A DNA stretch of 38,993 nucleotides from Gemmatimonadales bacterium (lineage in GTDB: Bacteria > Gemmatimonadota > Gemmatimonadetes > Gemmatimonadales > GWC2-71-9): NCBI GenBank assembly GCA_013140635.1, contig JABFSM010000312.1:1-38993 (forward strand), given 5' to 3'. Positions 1 through 8,480 of this stretch are shown here, piece after piece (positions within the stretch are counted from its first letter, which is position 1; each line of letters starts with the position of its first letter). Both the position numbers and the translations under genes were made by a program. A model generated the notes under the pieces. The model ran no database searches. It was given only the letters and a program-made list of their open reading frames with translations, and was not told the DNA's origin.

Positions 1-1
1 G

Positions 2-895
2 CTCAACAGCGGGCTCGGCCAGGACGAGGCCGCGCTGGCGGCCTTCGTGCTCCGCATTCCGCAAATTGCGTTTCTGCGCGGCTACTCGGCGATGAGCCGG
101 AGTCAGCGGTATCTCTTCGCCCCCAAGATCGGGCGGTTCGTCACCGTCTCGCGGTATATCGCGGAGTGCGCGGCGCGCGACGGCATCGATCCAGCACGCA
201 TAACTGTCGCGACGCCCCCCGCCATGCTGGACCCGGCCGCCGCGGACGCCGTCGCCGCCGCGCGCGCGCGGCACCGGCTCGCGCCCGGCGACCGTGTGGT
301 CGGCATCTTCGGCCGGATCACCCCGTGGAAGGGCCAGCGGGAATTCCTGCATGCCGCCGTCCTGGTCCTGGCCGAGCTGCCGCAGGCCAAAGCGCTGATC
401 GTCGGCGACGCGGCCGGTCCGGATCTGGCCTATCAGGCCGAGTTGGAGGCGTTCGTTCGCGAGCGCGGGTTGCAGGACCGGGTGGTGTTCGCCGGGTATC
501 GCGAGGATGTACACACCTATTATGGGCTCGTGCACGTCATGGCGCACTGCTCCGTGACCCCGGAGCCGTCTGGGCGGGTGATCTTCGAGGCGATGAGCGG
601 CGGCGTGGCGGTGGTGGTGTCGAACCTCGGCGGACCGAAGGAGTTTGTCGAGCACGGGGTGGACGGCTTCGTCGTGGCCCCCGGTGACGCGCAGGGCCTC
701 GCGAATTACATCGTTATGCTGCTGCGGGACGACGGGCTCCGGCAATCGATGGGCGAGCGGGCGCGCCAGAAGGTCGCGAGCCGCTACGGCGGTGAAAGCT
801 ACGCCCGTCGGGTGGAAGAGGCCTACGCCGCGGCCACGGCGAGCGGCGACGGGGCGCCGCGGACCCGGGCCGTCGGCAATCCACCCGGGGACTGA
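2..895 (+). CDS. Glycosyltransferase family 4 (GT-B), 5'-truncated by the window edge
   Basis: The frame is open from base 2, with no stop before the first visible GTG at 47, so the true start lies outside the window. What remains is the C-terminal, nucleotide-sugar-binding half of a GT4 enzyme: a strand-rich segment around VGIFGRITPWKGQ, a 'GYREDVHTYY' segment, then the donor-site signature PSGRVIFEAMSGGVAVVVSN with the conserved Glu, followed by GGPKEFVEHGVDGFVV. Retaining GT4 enzymes transfer a sugar from an NDP- or lipid-activated donor. Context with a flippase and several other transferases points to building a surface or lipid-linked glycan in the cytoplasm. Family assignment is firm. 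The sugar transferred cannot be read from the sequence. Confidence 0.9.
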   Translation, partial: LNSGLGQDEAALAAFVLRIPQIAFLRGYSAMSRSQRYLFAPKIGRFVTVSRYIAECAARDGIDPARITVATPPAMLDPAAADAVAAARARHRLAPGDRVVGIFGRITPWKGQREFLHAAVLVLAELPQAKALIVGDAAGPDLAYQAELEAFVRERGLQDRVVFAGYREDVHTYYGLVHVMAHCSVTPEPSGRVIFEAMSGGVAVVVSNLGGPKEFVEHGVDGFVVAPGDAQGLANYIVMLLRDDGLRQSMGERARQKVASRYGGESYARRVEEAYAAATASGDGAPRTRAVGNPPGD

Positions 896-1080
896 ACCGG
901 CATTCATCGGCGTGCGGGTCGCTTGGAAGGGGTGCGGGCCGCCGGCAACCGCTGTTACGATTGTTCCGGTCTCCGGGCTCGCGCGCAGGCTCGGATTTTG
1001 CCCTGCTCGCCTCTGCTCGACGGGCACCAAGCGCGGTCGAACGACTCCTCCGCTTTCCTCTGGCGAGAATTGGCGATCGG

Positions 1081-2904
1081 ATGACCGACACCCTGCGAAA
1101 AATACTGGATCTCCTGGATCCCGGGGAGCGCCGCCGGCTCTCGGCGATCGTCGGTGCGATGATCGTCGCGGGGCTCCTCCAGACAGTCGGCATCGCGTCG
1201 GTCATGCCTTTCCTTGCCGTGGTATCGAATCCGTCCGTTATCCAGGACAACCGATACCTCGCCCGCGCCTACGAAATGGCGGGCTTCCAGAGCACCGGCA
1301 CCTTCGTCTTTGCGCTGGGTGTCTTCTTCATCTTCGTGATGATCGGCTCGAATGCCCTGACCACCTATACCGGGTGGGCCGCGGTCCGCTTCCAGTGGCG
1401 AGTCCATGACCTGTTCTCGAACCGGCTGCTGAATGGGTATCTGCGCGCTCCGTACGCCTATCACCTCAATCACAATTCGGCCAGCCTCGGAAGCGTGCTT
1501 CTGGGACAGGTCGGGAAGGTGACGGAAGGCCTGTTGCTGCCCTACTGCCAGATCCTGGCCAAGGGGATTTCCGCCGCTTTCATCGTCGTCCTTCTGATCC
1601 TCGTCGACCCTCTCCTCGCGCTTCTGGTGTCGGTGACGATCGGCGGCTTCTACGCGGCGGTGTATGCCTTCGTGCGCAAGAGGCAGAGCCGCTTGGGCGC
1701 GGAAGTCTTTGCGGCCAAGAGGGACCGATACCTGATTTCGAATGAAGCGTTCGGCGGGATCAAGGAGCTCAAGGTTCTCGGCCGCGAAGCGCATTTCCTC
1801 GACCGGTTCCGAGTTCCCTCGCTTCGCTATTCGAACGCACAGGCCGCGAACGCACTCGTCGGGCTCCTCCCCAAGGTCTCGCTCGAGATGCTGGCGTATG
1901 GCGGCATTGTGGTCGTCACGCTCTATCTCTTGCGGTCGCGCGATACGCTGGATCAGGTCTTTCCGCTCCTTGCCGTCTATGCGTTCGGCGCGAATCGGTT
2001 GATTCCCTCGGTCCAGGATATCTTCACCGCGTTGACCAAGGTTCGGTTTCAGGCGCCCGCACTGGCCGAGCTGCATGCCGATCTCCAAGGGAACTCCGGA
2101 CCGGCGCGCGCGCTCCGAGAATTCGAGGGGAGCGTAGCATGGAGGGCGGCGAATCCGGAGAAGGGAACGCTCGCGCTCCGCTCCAGGATCACCTTCGACA
2201 ACGTGTCATTCCGGTATCCGAACGCCAATCGGGATGCGTTGAGCGGGGTGACGCTCGAGATTCCGGTCCACCAGACCGTCGCCCTCGTTGGCACGACCGG
2301 ATCGGGGAAGACCACCCTGGTGGACTTGCTCCTGGGCCTCTTCCATCCCTCGGCGGGCAGGATCCTGATCGACGATGCCGAGCTCGACGAGCACCTACTG
2401 TGGGCCTGGCAGAAAAAGGTCGGGTATGTTCCGCAGTCGATCTTTCTTTGCGATGCCTCGATCGCCGAGAACATCGCCTTCGGAATACCGGAGCAAGCGA
2501 TAGACTTCGAGGCTGTTCGCGAGGCGGCGCGGGCCGCCCACCTCGAGTCATTCGTGGCCACGCTCAAGGAGGGGTACGACACGATGGTCGGGGAACGAGG
2601 AATTCGGCTGAGCGGGGGGCAGCGCCAGCGCATCGGAATCGCGCGGGCGCTCTACCACAATCCCGAGGTTCTCGTGATGGACGAGGCGACGAGCGCGCTC
2701 GACAATATGACCGAGGACGTGGTGATGCAGGCGATCGGCGAGCTCTCGCATCACCGCACGATCCTCATCATCGCGCATCGCCTGACCACCGTGCGGGAGA
2801 GCGATGTGATCTACCTGATGGAGGAGGGGCGGGTCGTGGCGCGAGGCACGTACGATGAACTGATCGCCACCAGTCCGGAATTCCGGGCAATGGCCCGGAT
2901 TTGA
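1081..2904 (+). CDS. ABC transporter, fused permease-ATPase, PglK-like lipid-linked oligosaccharide flippase
   Basis: About 607 aa from ATG 1081; the frame is open further upstream, but the residues before MTDTLRKILDLL do not look like part of the family. The N-terminal ~320 residues carry six hydrophobic segments (ABC exporter type I fold). The ATPase domain has Walker A GTTGSGKTT (about residues 404-412), Q-loop VPQ, signature LSGGQRQR (about 510), Walker B VLVMDE with D-loop SALD, and the switch His in IIAHRLTTV, so it should be active. The short N-terminus and 'LLDPGERRR' opening resemble PglK/WlaB, which flips undecaprenyl-PP-linked oligosaccharide across the inner membrane. It sits among glycosyltransferases, and its stop is one base before the next gene's start, so they are cotranscribed. 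The substrate is inferred from context. Confidence 0.92.
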   Translation: MTDTLRKILDLLDPGERRRLSAIVGAMIVAGLLQTVGIASVMPFLAVVSNPSVIQDNRYLARAYEMAGFQSTGTFVFALGVFFIFVMIGSNALTTYTGWAAVRFQWRVHDLFSNRLLNGYLRAPYAYHLNHNSASLGSVLLGQVGKVTEGLLLPYCQILAKGISAAFIVVLLILVDPLLALLVSVTIGGFYAAVYAFVRKRQSRLGAEVFAAKRDRYLISNEAFGGIKELKVLGREAHFLDRFRVPSLRYSNAQAANALVGLLPKVSLEMLAYGGIVVVTLYLLRSRDTLDQVFPLLAVYAFGANRLIPSVQDIFTALTKVRFQAPALAELHADLQGNSGPARALREFEGSVAWRAANPEKGTLALRSRITFDNVSFRYPNANRDALSGVTLEIPVHQTVALVGTTGSGKTTLVDLLLGLFHPSAGRILIDDAELDEHLLWAWQKKVGYVPQSIFLCDASIAENIAFGIPEQAIDFEAVREAARAAHLESFVATLKEGYDTMVGERGIRLSGGQRQRIGIARALYHNPEVLVMDEATSALDNMTEDVVMQAIGELSHHRTILIIAHRLTTVRESDVIYLMEEGRVVARGTYDELIATSPEFRAMARI

Positions 2905-2905
2905 C

Positions 2906-3850
2906 ATGGACTTGCTCGCACTCTTCCGGCGCCTGCGGCGCGCGGTGCCCGAGCGGGATCTCCAAACGCGGATTCCGGTTCGCCGGGAACCCGATTCGAC
3001 CGTGGCGCCCGCGCGCTACCTGTCGCTGGTGGGAGTCGTCCGGAACGAGGCTCGCTATCTTCCGGAGTGGATCGAGTTTCACCGCGGCGTCGGCTTCGAG
3101 CATGTGTATCTCTACGATCATGCGAGCGAGGACGAGCCGCATCGAGTGCTTGCGCCTTTCGTCGCCGAGGGGTTCGTCACCCTCATTCCCTGGAACTTCC
3201 CATGGCTCCTGTGCGGATCGAATGCCCAGATCCTCGCGTTCGCCCACGCTCTCGGATGCTTCGGGTCCGGCTGGAGGTGGATGGCGTTCCTCGACGCCGA
3301 CGAATTCCTGTATCCCACCGGCGAAGAGAGCCTGCCCCATCTGCTGCGCGACTACGAGCGGTTCCCCGCGCTCCTCGCCTTCTGGACGATGTTCGGATTC
3401 TCAGGACACGAAACACCGCCGCCGGGTTTCGTCATCGATAATTACGTTATGCGCGCGCCGTTCGGTTTCCATGCAAAGCCCAAGAGTATCGTCAACCCCA
3501 GGGAAGTCGTCGCGGTATCGAACCCGCATCTCTTCGACCTCACGGCGGGGCCGCGGCAGGGGTTCACCGAGACCGGCCAGCTCTTCCAGAAGATCGAGAG
3601 CGGCCTCGGGAAGAACAACGTGGGAACGCCGGTGAGCGTGCGGCTGCGTCTTAACCACTACTATACGCGGTCTCGGCAAGAGTTCGAGGAGAAGCTCGGG
3701 AAGCGGCGGTTATCAGGGCGCGCCGCCGATTGTAAGAAGCTCGAACGAATCGCGAAGGGAATCGAGGACACGGCTTTCCGAGATGAAGGGATCCACGGCT
3801 ACATCCCGGAGCTCCGGGATCGCCTCCGAGCCCGGTCTGGTGGCGTCTAA
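2906..3850 (+). CDS. GT92-like / family 2-type glycosyltransferase
   Basis: 314 aa. The N-terminal strand 'YLSLVGVVRNEARYLPEWIEFH' and the following GFEHVYLYDHASED match the opening of the GT92/DUF23-like fold; the metal-binding DxD is at D130-A-D132 in MAFLDADEFLYP. A late 'LNHYYTRSRQEFEEKLGKR' is also typical of the family (H and Y near the catalytic base region). No signal peptide or membrane segments, so it is probably cytoplasmic or peripheral. The ATG starts one base after the flippase stop, which makes translational coupling likely and ties the enzyme to the same glycan. The family is clear; donor and acceptor are unknown. Confidence 0.85.
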   Translation: MDLLALFRRLRRAVPERDLQTRIPVRREPDSTVAPARYLSLVGVVRNEARYLPEWIEFHRGVGFEHVYLYDHASEDEPHRVLAPFVAEGFVTLIPWNFPWLLCGSNAQILAFAHALGCFGSGWRWMAFLDADEFLYPTGEESLPHLLRDYERFPALLAFWTMFGFSGHETPPPGFVIDNYVMRAPFGFHAKPKSIVNPREVVAVSNPHLFDLTAGPRQGFTETGQLFQKIESGLGKNNVGTPVSVRLRLNHYYTRSRQEFEEKLGKRRLSGRAADCKKLERIAKGIEDTAFRDEGIHGYIPELRDRLRARSGGV

Positions 3851-4110
3851 CTGACCGGATTCCCCATTCCGAAGACCCGCGCATATTGAGAGTCACTGCC
3901 CCGAGCTTGTCAGCGGGACGGCGTGTCGCGTGCCCGCAACAGCTTGTACGAAAAGAGCTTATCGGGGTAATCCCAGGAAGTCCCTTGGGGGGCGCGTCTC
4001 TTGCAACTCGTTCCAGTATCGGGGGGTGCGCTGTGGTGACGTGAGGGTCGGTTCCCACCGCGGACGCGACAGGGGAAGCTCCGACAGAGGTTCCAACGAG
4101 GCAGGTAGCG
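3851..4110 (+). other. Intergenic spacer, 260 bp
   Basis: No convincing gene, repeat or terminator was found. Open frames here continue antisense from the next gene and lack family features. The gap breaks an otherwise compact + strand run, so a promoter for the gene at 4111 may lie here, but no clear -35/-10 pair stands out. Confidence 0.4.
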
Positions 4111-5505
4111 ATGCCGTTCCGAGCCGAATCGATCGATGACGAGATTCCCACGGTCCTCTTTCCCGTGGAGACGGTTTCGCGAGAGCTGGACAGCAAGCTG
4201 GCCATGGCGTCGGCGCTGGCCGGCCGCGGAGTTCGCTCCATCGTGGGCCACAAGGAAGTCATCGACTACGCCGGCCGGAACTCCGGTCCGCTGATCTGGC
4301 AGGGGAAGGCCCTTTTCTCCGATCATTCGGACGACCACACCGCCGACCATCTCGTTCGGAACGGCTCCGCCATCATGTACATGCAGGATGAGGGCGGGGT
4401 CTTCCAGGAGAGCTCGTGGAGAGAAAACGTGATCCAGAAGCACCACCTGGATCATCTGAGAACCCGGCCGATCAGTCGGGTGTGCACCTGGGGCAAGCGA
4501 CAGGGAGAGGTTATCTCCGACCATGCTCCGGAGATGTCCGCCGCGATTCGCGTCACCGGGAGTCCTCGCTTCGATATCTGCACCCCCAAGTTCGATTGGA
4601 TGGGCGCCGAGATCGTCCGAGACCTCAAGGATCGTCACGGCCCATATATCCTGGTCTGCACCCGGTTCGGAAGCATCGCCCACGCCGACGGACTCCATGA
4701 CGCCTTCCGGCGGAAGCTGAATCCCCGCATCTGGCCCAAGGAAATGGACATGCGGGAAGTCACGAACATCTGGTTCCGGAAATGGCACCAGGATGTGCAC
4801 GACTTCGCCGACTTCGTGGTCATGGTGAAGGAGCTGTCGGTCAATCACCCTCGGCATCGCCTCATTCTGCGGCCCCACCCGAGTGAGGGACTGCTCTTCT
4901 ATCGCCAGGCGTTCGCGCAGTTCTCGAACATCGAGGTCGTGCGGGAAGGGAATGTGCTCCATTGGATTCGGGGGGCGGAGCTCGTCGTCCACTCGAACTG
5001 TACGACCGGTATCGAAGCGGTGCTGGCTCGCCGCCCCGTCGTGAACTTTCTCCCGGCCGGTCGAGACCGTGCCGGTCTCGACGTCGAGGTGGCCCGAGAA
5101 GCGGGAACTCCCGCGGGGTCGATTCCGGAGGTGCTCGAGATCGCCGCGGAGCTGCTGGCGGGCAATCGACGCCCTCACGAGTGGTCTCCCCACGCGGTCA
5201 GCATGCTCAACAATCTCCGGATGGACTCTCTCCCCATCCTCGCCGACGAAACTCTCGCGGTGATCCGCGAGCGCTCGCTCGATCGGTCGCGGATCGAGCT
5301 TCCCGGACGTCCGCTCGTGCGCGGGATCGTCCGCCGTGCCCTCGGGCGGCCGGAATTTCCGACGACGCCGTACATTGCCGCGAAGCGGCCCCCGTTCGAT
5401 GCCACCCGAATCGAGGCGGTCTTGGAGGGGTGCCGAAGTGCCGGCGTTGGGGGAGGGCGGATCCGCAGTTTCAATACGCGGTACGTCATCGTGGATCCTG
5501 ACTGA
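4111..5505 (+). CDS. Surface carbohydrate biosynthesis protein (GT-B-like, CDP-glycerol glycerophosphotransferase-like)
   Basis: 464 aa. The start at ATG 4111 follows a GAGGCAGG purine tract. It resembles proteins annotated 'surface carbohydrate biosynthesis protein': an N-terminal strand 'TVLFPVETVSRELDSKLAMA', a central MQDEGGVF segment, 'VTGSPRFDICTPK', then a C-terminal donor-domain motif HSNCTTGIEAVLARRPVVNF at about residues 293-312. That last motif is shared with CDP-glycerol glycerophosphotransferases and other GT-B enzymes that bind a nucleotide-diphosphate donor. No membrane segments. It probably transfers a sugar or polyol phosphate during surface polymer assembly. The long frames on the opposite strand across this gene are high-GC shadows. 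Confidence 0.8.
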   Translation: MPFRAESIDDEIPTVLFPVETVSRELDSKLAMASALAGRGVRSIVGHKEVIDYAGRNSGPLIWQGKALFSDHSDDHTADHLVRNGSAIMYMQDEGGVFQESSWRENVIQKHHLDHLRTRPISRVCTWGKRQGEVISDHAPEMSAAIRVTGSPRFDICTPKFDWMGAEIVRDLKDRHGPYILVCTRFGSIAHADGLHDAFRRKLNPRIWPKEMDMREVTNIWFRKWHQDVHDFADFVVMVKELSVNHPRHRLILRPHPSEGLLFYRQAFAQFSNIEVVREGNVLHWIRGAELVVHSNCTTGIEAVLARRPVVNFLPAGRDRAGLDVEVAREAGTPAGSIPEVLEIAAELLAGNRRPHEWSPHAVSMLNNLRMDSLPILADETLAVIRERSLDRSRIELPGRPLVRGIVRRALGRPEFPTTPYIAAKRPPFDATRIEAVLEGCRSAGVGGGRIRSFNTRYVIVDPD

Positions 5506-5509
5506 CTCC

Positions 5510-6496
5510 GTGGGCGCCGGCCGCGCGGCTCGCGTCCAGTTTTTTCTTCCGCGCCACCACTGGCCCGCGGACCCGCTCCCGACCGATCCCGACGACCCTC
5601 GGCTCTTTCCCGGGGGAATCTTGACGCACACGCTCCAGACCTACCTGCGCCTCAAGGCGATCGGGTATCCGTGCGAACTGGTCGAGAGGCTTCCCAGGCG
5701 AGGCCTCGTGGTATCGCACCGCTCCCTGATTGCCCGGGCCCGCTTCTCGCCCGACCTCTTCCTGGTGAACATGCTCGCCGACCGCGGGCCGCACCTTTGG
5801 GCCCAAGCGGTGGTGGTGCAGAACCCGATCCAGGCAGCGCGCCCCGGTCATTACTTGATTCCTCAATGGCCCCAGCCTGGAATGATTCCGCGCAGCGCGG
5901 ACCGGGGAGATCGATTCGAACGAGTGGCTTACTTCGGGCGGGAGGAGAATCTGGCTCCGGTGCTGCGCAGCGCCGAATGGGTGGAGGCGCTTCGGAGTAT
6001 GGGCCTCGACTGGCGCATCGTGAATCATCCTCGGAACGACTATCACGATGTCGACGCGGTCGTGGCGGCCCGGGATTTCGGGGCGTCCGGCGTCTACGAC
6101 TTCAAGCCCGCGGCCAAGCTGGTCAATGCCTGGGTGGCCGGCGTTATCCCCTTGGTGGCGCCCGAGCCCGCGCACCTGGCCCTCCAGACCTCCGAAACGG
6201 ATTTCCTCACGATTCGCTCGATGGATGAAGCGATCGCGGCGCTGGCGCGCTTGAAGGAAAGCGCCGAGCTCCGCCGTGTCATCATGGCGCGCGGTGCCGA
6301 GCGCCGAAAGGCGTTCACCGCCGAGCGGATCACGTCCGAATGGCGGGCGTACTTGGACGATGTGGCGTGGCCCGCCTATCGGGAGTGGCTCGATCGAAGC
6401 CGGACGTCGCGGTGGCTCTACTTTGCTGGATGCTGCCGCCGGTGGTTTTCCCAGCGGTCGGAACGACGCCGAATCATGAAGGACTGGTTTCGCTAA
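5510..6496 (+). CDS. Putative glycosyltransferase (GT-B-like), family not identified
   Basis: 328 aa from GTG 5510, four bases after the preceding stop. The frame stays open back to 5336 but would then overlap the upstream gene by 170 bp, and the extra residues look random. Protein features begin with 'VQFFLPRHHWPADPLPTDPDDPRLFPGG'-type text right after this start. In the C-terminal half, 'YDFKPAAKLVNAWVAGVIPLVAPEPA' is the kind of donor-domain loop seen in GT-B transferases (conserved K, N and a Gly-Val-Pro-like turn). The pairing with the preceding gene suggests the same polymer. The 3' end overlaps the convergent gene at 6474 by 23 bp. The function is an inference from fold-like motifs and location. 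Confidence 0.7.
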   Translation: MGAGRAARVQFFLPRHHWPADPLPTDPDDPRLFPGGILTHTLQTYLRLKAIGYPCELVERLPRRGLVVSHRSLIARARFSPDLFLVNMLADRGPHLWAQAVVVQNPIQAARPGHYLIPQWPQPGMIPRSADRGDRFERVAYFGREENLAPVLRSAEWVEALRSMGLDWRIVNHPRNDYHDVDAVVAARDFGASGVYDFKPAAKLVNAWVAGVIPLVAPEPAHLALQTSETDFLTIRSMDEAIAALARLKESAELRRVIMARGAERRKAFTAERITSEWRAYLDDVAWPAYREWLDRSRTSRWLYFAGCCRRWFSQRSERRRIMKDWFR

Positions 6497-7292
6497 GGGA
6501 TCGGCTCGGGGACCTTCCGGCGGCATTCCTGGCACCCGTTATTCGAGAAAGCAACCGACCGAGCCAAGCGCCTTTGCCAAATTGGAGCCAGTAGTAGCCG
6601 GACATCCACTTTTTTCGGGGCCCTGCGAAGTGCAGAATCCAGGTCCGGGGAGGTTTCAGCGCCGCAAACCGAGTCGGATAGCGGGTGTAGTCCTCCCGGG
6701 GAACGAGAAGGACGCGCGCCTCGGGGGTCGACTGGACGGTGGGGCAATTCGGCGGCTGAACCATCTCCGCGGCGTCCCGGAAGGCCGCTTGATCGGCACC
6801 CCATTTTGGGTGGTCGAGGTAGCGATCCTCGTAAATCTGGAGGGCCTTCCTGAGAAAGCCGAGGGCGGCATCCCTCCGTCCGGCGCGAACCAGCAGCATG
6901 CCTGCGTTGATCCACATACCCTTGTTCTTGTAGGCAATCGCCAGATCCCATTCTTCGCGGACGTCGAGGCGAAACCGGCCCAACATGAGCATGTCGCTTT
7001 CGAGGAAAAGGTACGAACAGTCATCCTCCCCCTCCTCGAGAAATCTGATGTAATGTCGCAATCGCTCGTAGGGGAGTGGACGCTCGCCGATCGGGTGGGC
7101 AAATATGTGGGCCGCGAATAGCTGGTTCGGGAGCGTGGATTCCGGCGTCGTCAAGATCGAGAATCGAGCCTCGGGGTACTGACGTAACACCGAGTCACAG
7201 AACATCGGCCACATCCGTTGCCCAAGATGACGCTGCGGATAGGCTCCCGCCGGCGCGGTGGGCCGCTTCAGGTCGACGAGGAAGACCGCCAC
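6474..7292 (-). CDS. GT-A-like glycosyltransferase-type protein of unknown specificity
   Basis: 272 aa if translation starts at GTG 7292, which has AGGA seven bases upstream and begins directly with the first strand 'AVFLVDLKRP'. A TTG at 7424 would add 44 cysteine-rich, unconvincing residues. The protein has a GT-A look: a 'SYLFLESDMLML' segment with an acidic E-S-D triad where DxD sits, 'WINAGMLLVRAG' as in GT8-like and nucleotide-diphospho-sugar transferases, 'GADQAAF' typical of such folds, and a late 'WILHFAGPRKKW' with a His where GT8 enzymes bind metal. It is the only minus-strand gene inside the + strand glycan run and overlaps the 3' end of its convergent neighbour, so it may be a separate acquisition. 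Donor sugar unknown. Confidence 0.7.
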   Translation of the reverse strand: MAVFLVDLKRPTAPAGAYPQRHLGQRMWPMFCDSVLRQYPEARFSILTTPESTLPNQLFAAHIFAHPIGERPLPYERLRHYIRFLEEGEDDCSYLFLESDMLMLGRFRLDVREEWDLAIAYKNKGMWINAGMLLVRAGRRDAALGFLRKALQIYEDRYLDHPKWGADQAAFRDAAEMVQPPNCPTVQSTPEARVLLVPREDYTRYPTRFAALKPPRTWILHFAGPRKKWMSGYYWLQFGKGAWLGRLLSRITGARNAAGRSPSRSLSETSPS

Positions 7293-7572
7293 CCGAAGAT
7301 CCTGCAGACTGAGCTCAGGAGTAGTGTGTTCCAAAGTATCACGCCCGCAAGAGATTATGCCTTTTTGGCAGATTTCGTGCCAACACCCCAGTAGAGTCGC
7401 TTCGCGCGGGGAACCGGGGCACAAGCCGCAGAATCACCCCGCACACGCGATAAAACGACTGCCCCAATGGCCCAATTCTCGCACCACGTCTCCCGGCCCA
7501 AGTTGAAGTCGATGAGATCGCATTGGGTCGCTGCCCCGTCTTCCGGAAGCTCCTCGAGGAGAAAGGTGTGGA
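7293..7572. promoter_or_regulatory. Divergent intergenic region between two glycan genes
   Basis: This 280 bp spacer lies between divergently transcribed genes (7292 minus, 7573 plus) and must hold promoters for both. A small inverted repeat, TTGGCA at 7365-7370 and TGCCAA at 7378-7383 with a 7-nt spacer, is the only symmetric element I see; it could be an operator. If the minus gene starts at TTG 7424 instead, part of this spacer would be coding. Confidence 0.3.
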
Positions 7573-8346
7573 ATGAGCGAACGGTTCGCGGTCGTCGTGC
7601 CGTGGGTATCTCCGCAGCAGCGCGACGCCTTCCTTGAGGCGTGGAACGTCCCGACCATGCCGGACTGGTTGATCTTGCAGCACGACCCGAACCGGGAGGG
7701 GAGCGGCGCGACGAAGAACAAGGGTATCGCGCGCGCCCTCGTCGAGCGGCACGCGTCCATCGTGGTGGTGCTGGACGACGACTGCTTCCCGCACGAGACG
7801 CAGACGCTGGGCCAGTTGGTCGAGGCCCACGTCAAGGCGCTGCAACCACAGCCGGTCAAGCTCTTCTCGGCGGTAACGCGCCCGGTCTCGCGCGGCACCC
7901 CGTACATGACGCGCACGGTCGAGATGCCGGTCGCGGCGAGTATGGGGTTCTGGACCGAGATCGGCGACTACTGCGCGGTGCGCCAGCTGGCGCACAACGG
8001 AAGGCCGATGACGTTCGACGACCGCCCGGTCTTCGGTCGCTACTTTCCGCTGTGCGGCATGAACATCGCCTTCCGGCCGCTCGAGTGGGAGCCATGGTTT
8101 CGATTCATCGAGGTGCCGCGCTTCGACGACATCTGGATGGGCTGGCTTTGGCAGCGCGAGGCGTACCGCCGACTCCACTGCTTCAACCTTGCCGGGCCGA
8201 TGGTGCGGCACGCGCGCCAGAGTAATGTGTGGAAGAACCTCCAGCAGGAAGCGGTCTGGCTGGAGCGCAACGAAACGCTATGGCGCGACATCGCCATGCA
8301 CCCATCGGGCGAGTACGATCAGCTGCGCGCGCTGCTCCCGGTATGA
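7573..8346 (+). CDS. Reversibly glycosylated polypeptide / UDP-arabinopyranose mutase family protein (GT75-like)
   Basis: 257 aa with a strong site (GGAGAAAGG) before ATG 7573. It matches the plant RGP/UAM fold in order: opening strand 'FAVVVPWVSPQQRDAFLEAW', 'GATKNKGIARAL', the acidic signature VVVLDDDCFPHE (Asp68-70), a 'MGFWTEIGDY' segment corresponding to the LW-N-PDYDAPTQ region, and 'PLCGMNIAFRPLEW' followed by 'RFDDIWMGWLWQ', matching the CGMN-AF and DD-W-GW motifs. Plant UAMs interconvert UDP-arabinopyranose and UDP-arabinofuranose. This protein is about 100 aa shorter than plant members, so it may keep only the core. The bacterial substrate is unproven; it could be a mutase for another UDP-pentose or a transferase. 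No membrane segments. Confidence 0.85.
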   Translation: MSERFAVVVPWVSPQQRDAFLEAWNVPTMPDWLILQHDPNREGSGATKNKGIARALVERHASIVVVLDDDCFPHETQTLGQLVEAHVKALQPQPVKLFSAVTRPVSRGTPYMTRTVEMPVAASMGFWTEIGDYCAVRQLAHNGRPMTFDDRPVFGRYFPLCGMNIAFRPLEWEPWFRFIEVPRFDDIWMGWLWQREAYRRLHCFNLAGPMVRHARQSNVWKNLQQEAVWLERNETLWRDIAMHPSGEYDQLRALLPV

Positions 8347-8480
8347 GTCGCCGGAACGGCGTGATCGGCCGGGCAGATCGGCTCAGCGATCGTGCCTGAC
8401 CGATACCCGCGGGCCAGGTCGTACTCTTCGGGGGGGCGTGACGGAGGTTCGCTAGAAGACCGGTCTCGCTGAGGTTCTCA

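Noticed and set aside
955-2088. A 377-codon minus-strand open frame under the ABC transporter
   Set aside because: Antisense to a clear ABC transporter; charged, repetitive composition typical of shadow frames.
3910-5631. A 573-codon minus-strand open frame
   Set aside because: Antisense to the surface carbohydrate gene; Arg/Pro/His-rich with no recognisable motif.
7365-7383. TTGGCA-N7-TGCCAA inverted repeat as a strong operator
   Set aside because: Only six-base arms, with no second copy or promoter in register; kept only as a note in the spacer entry.
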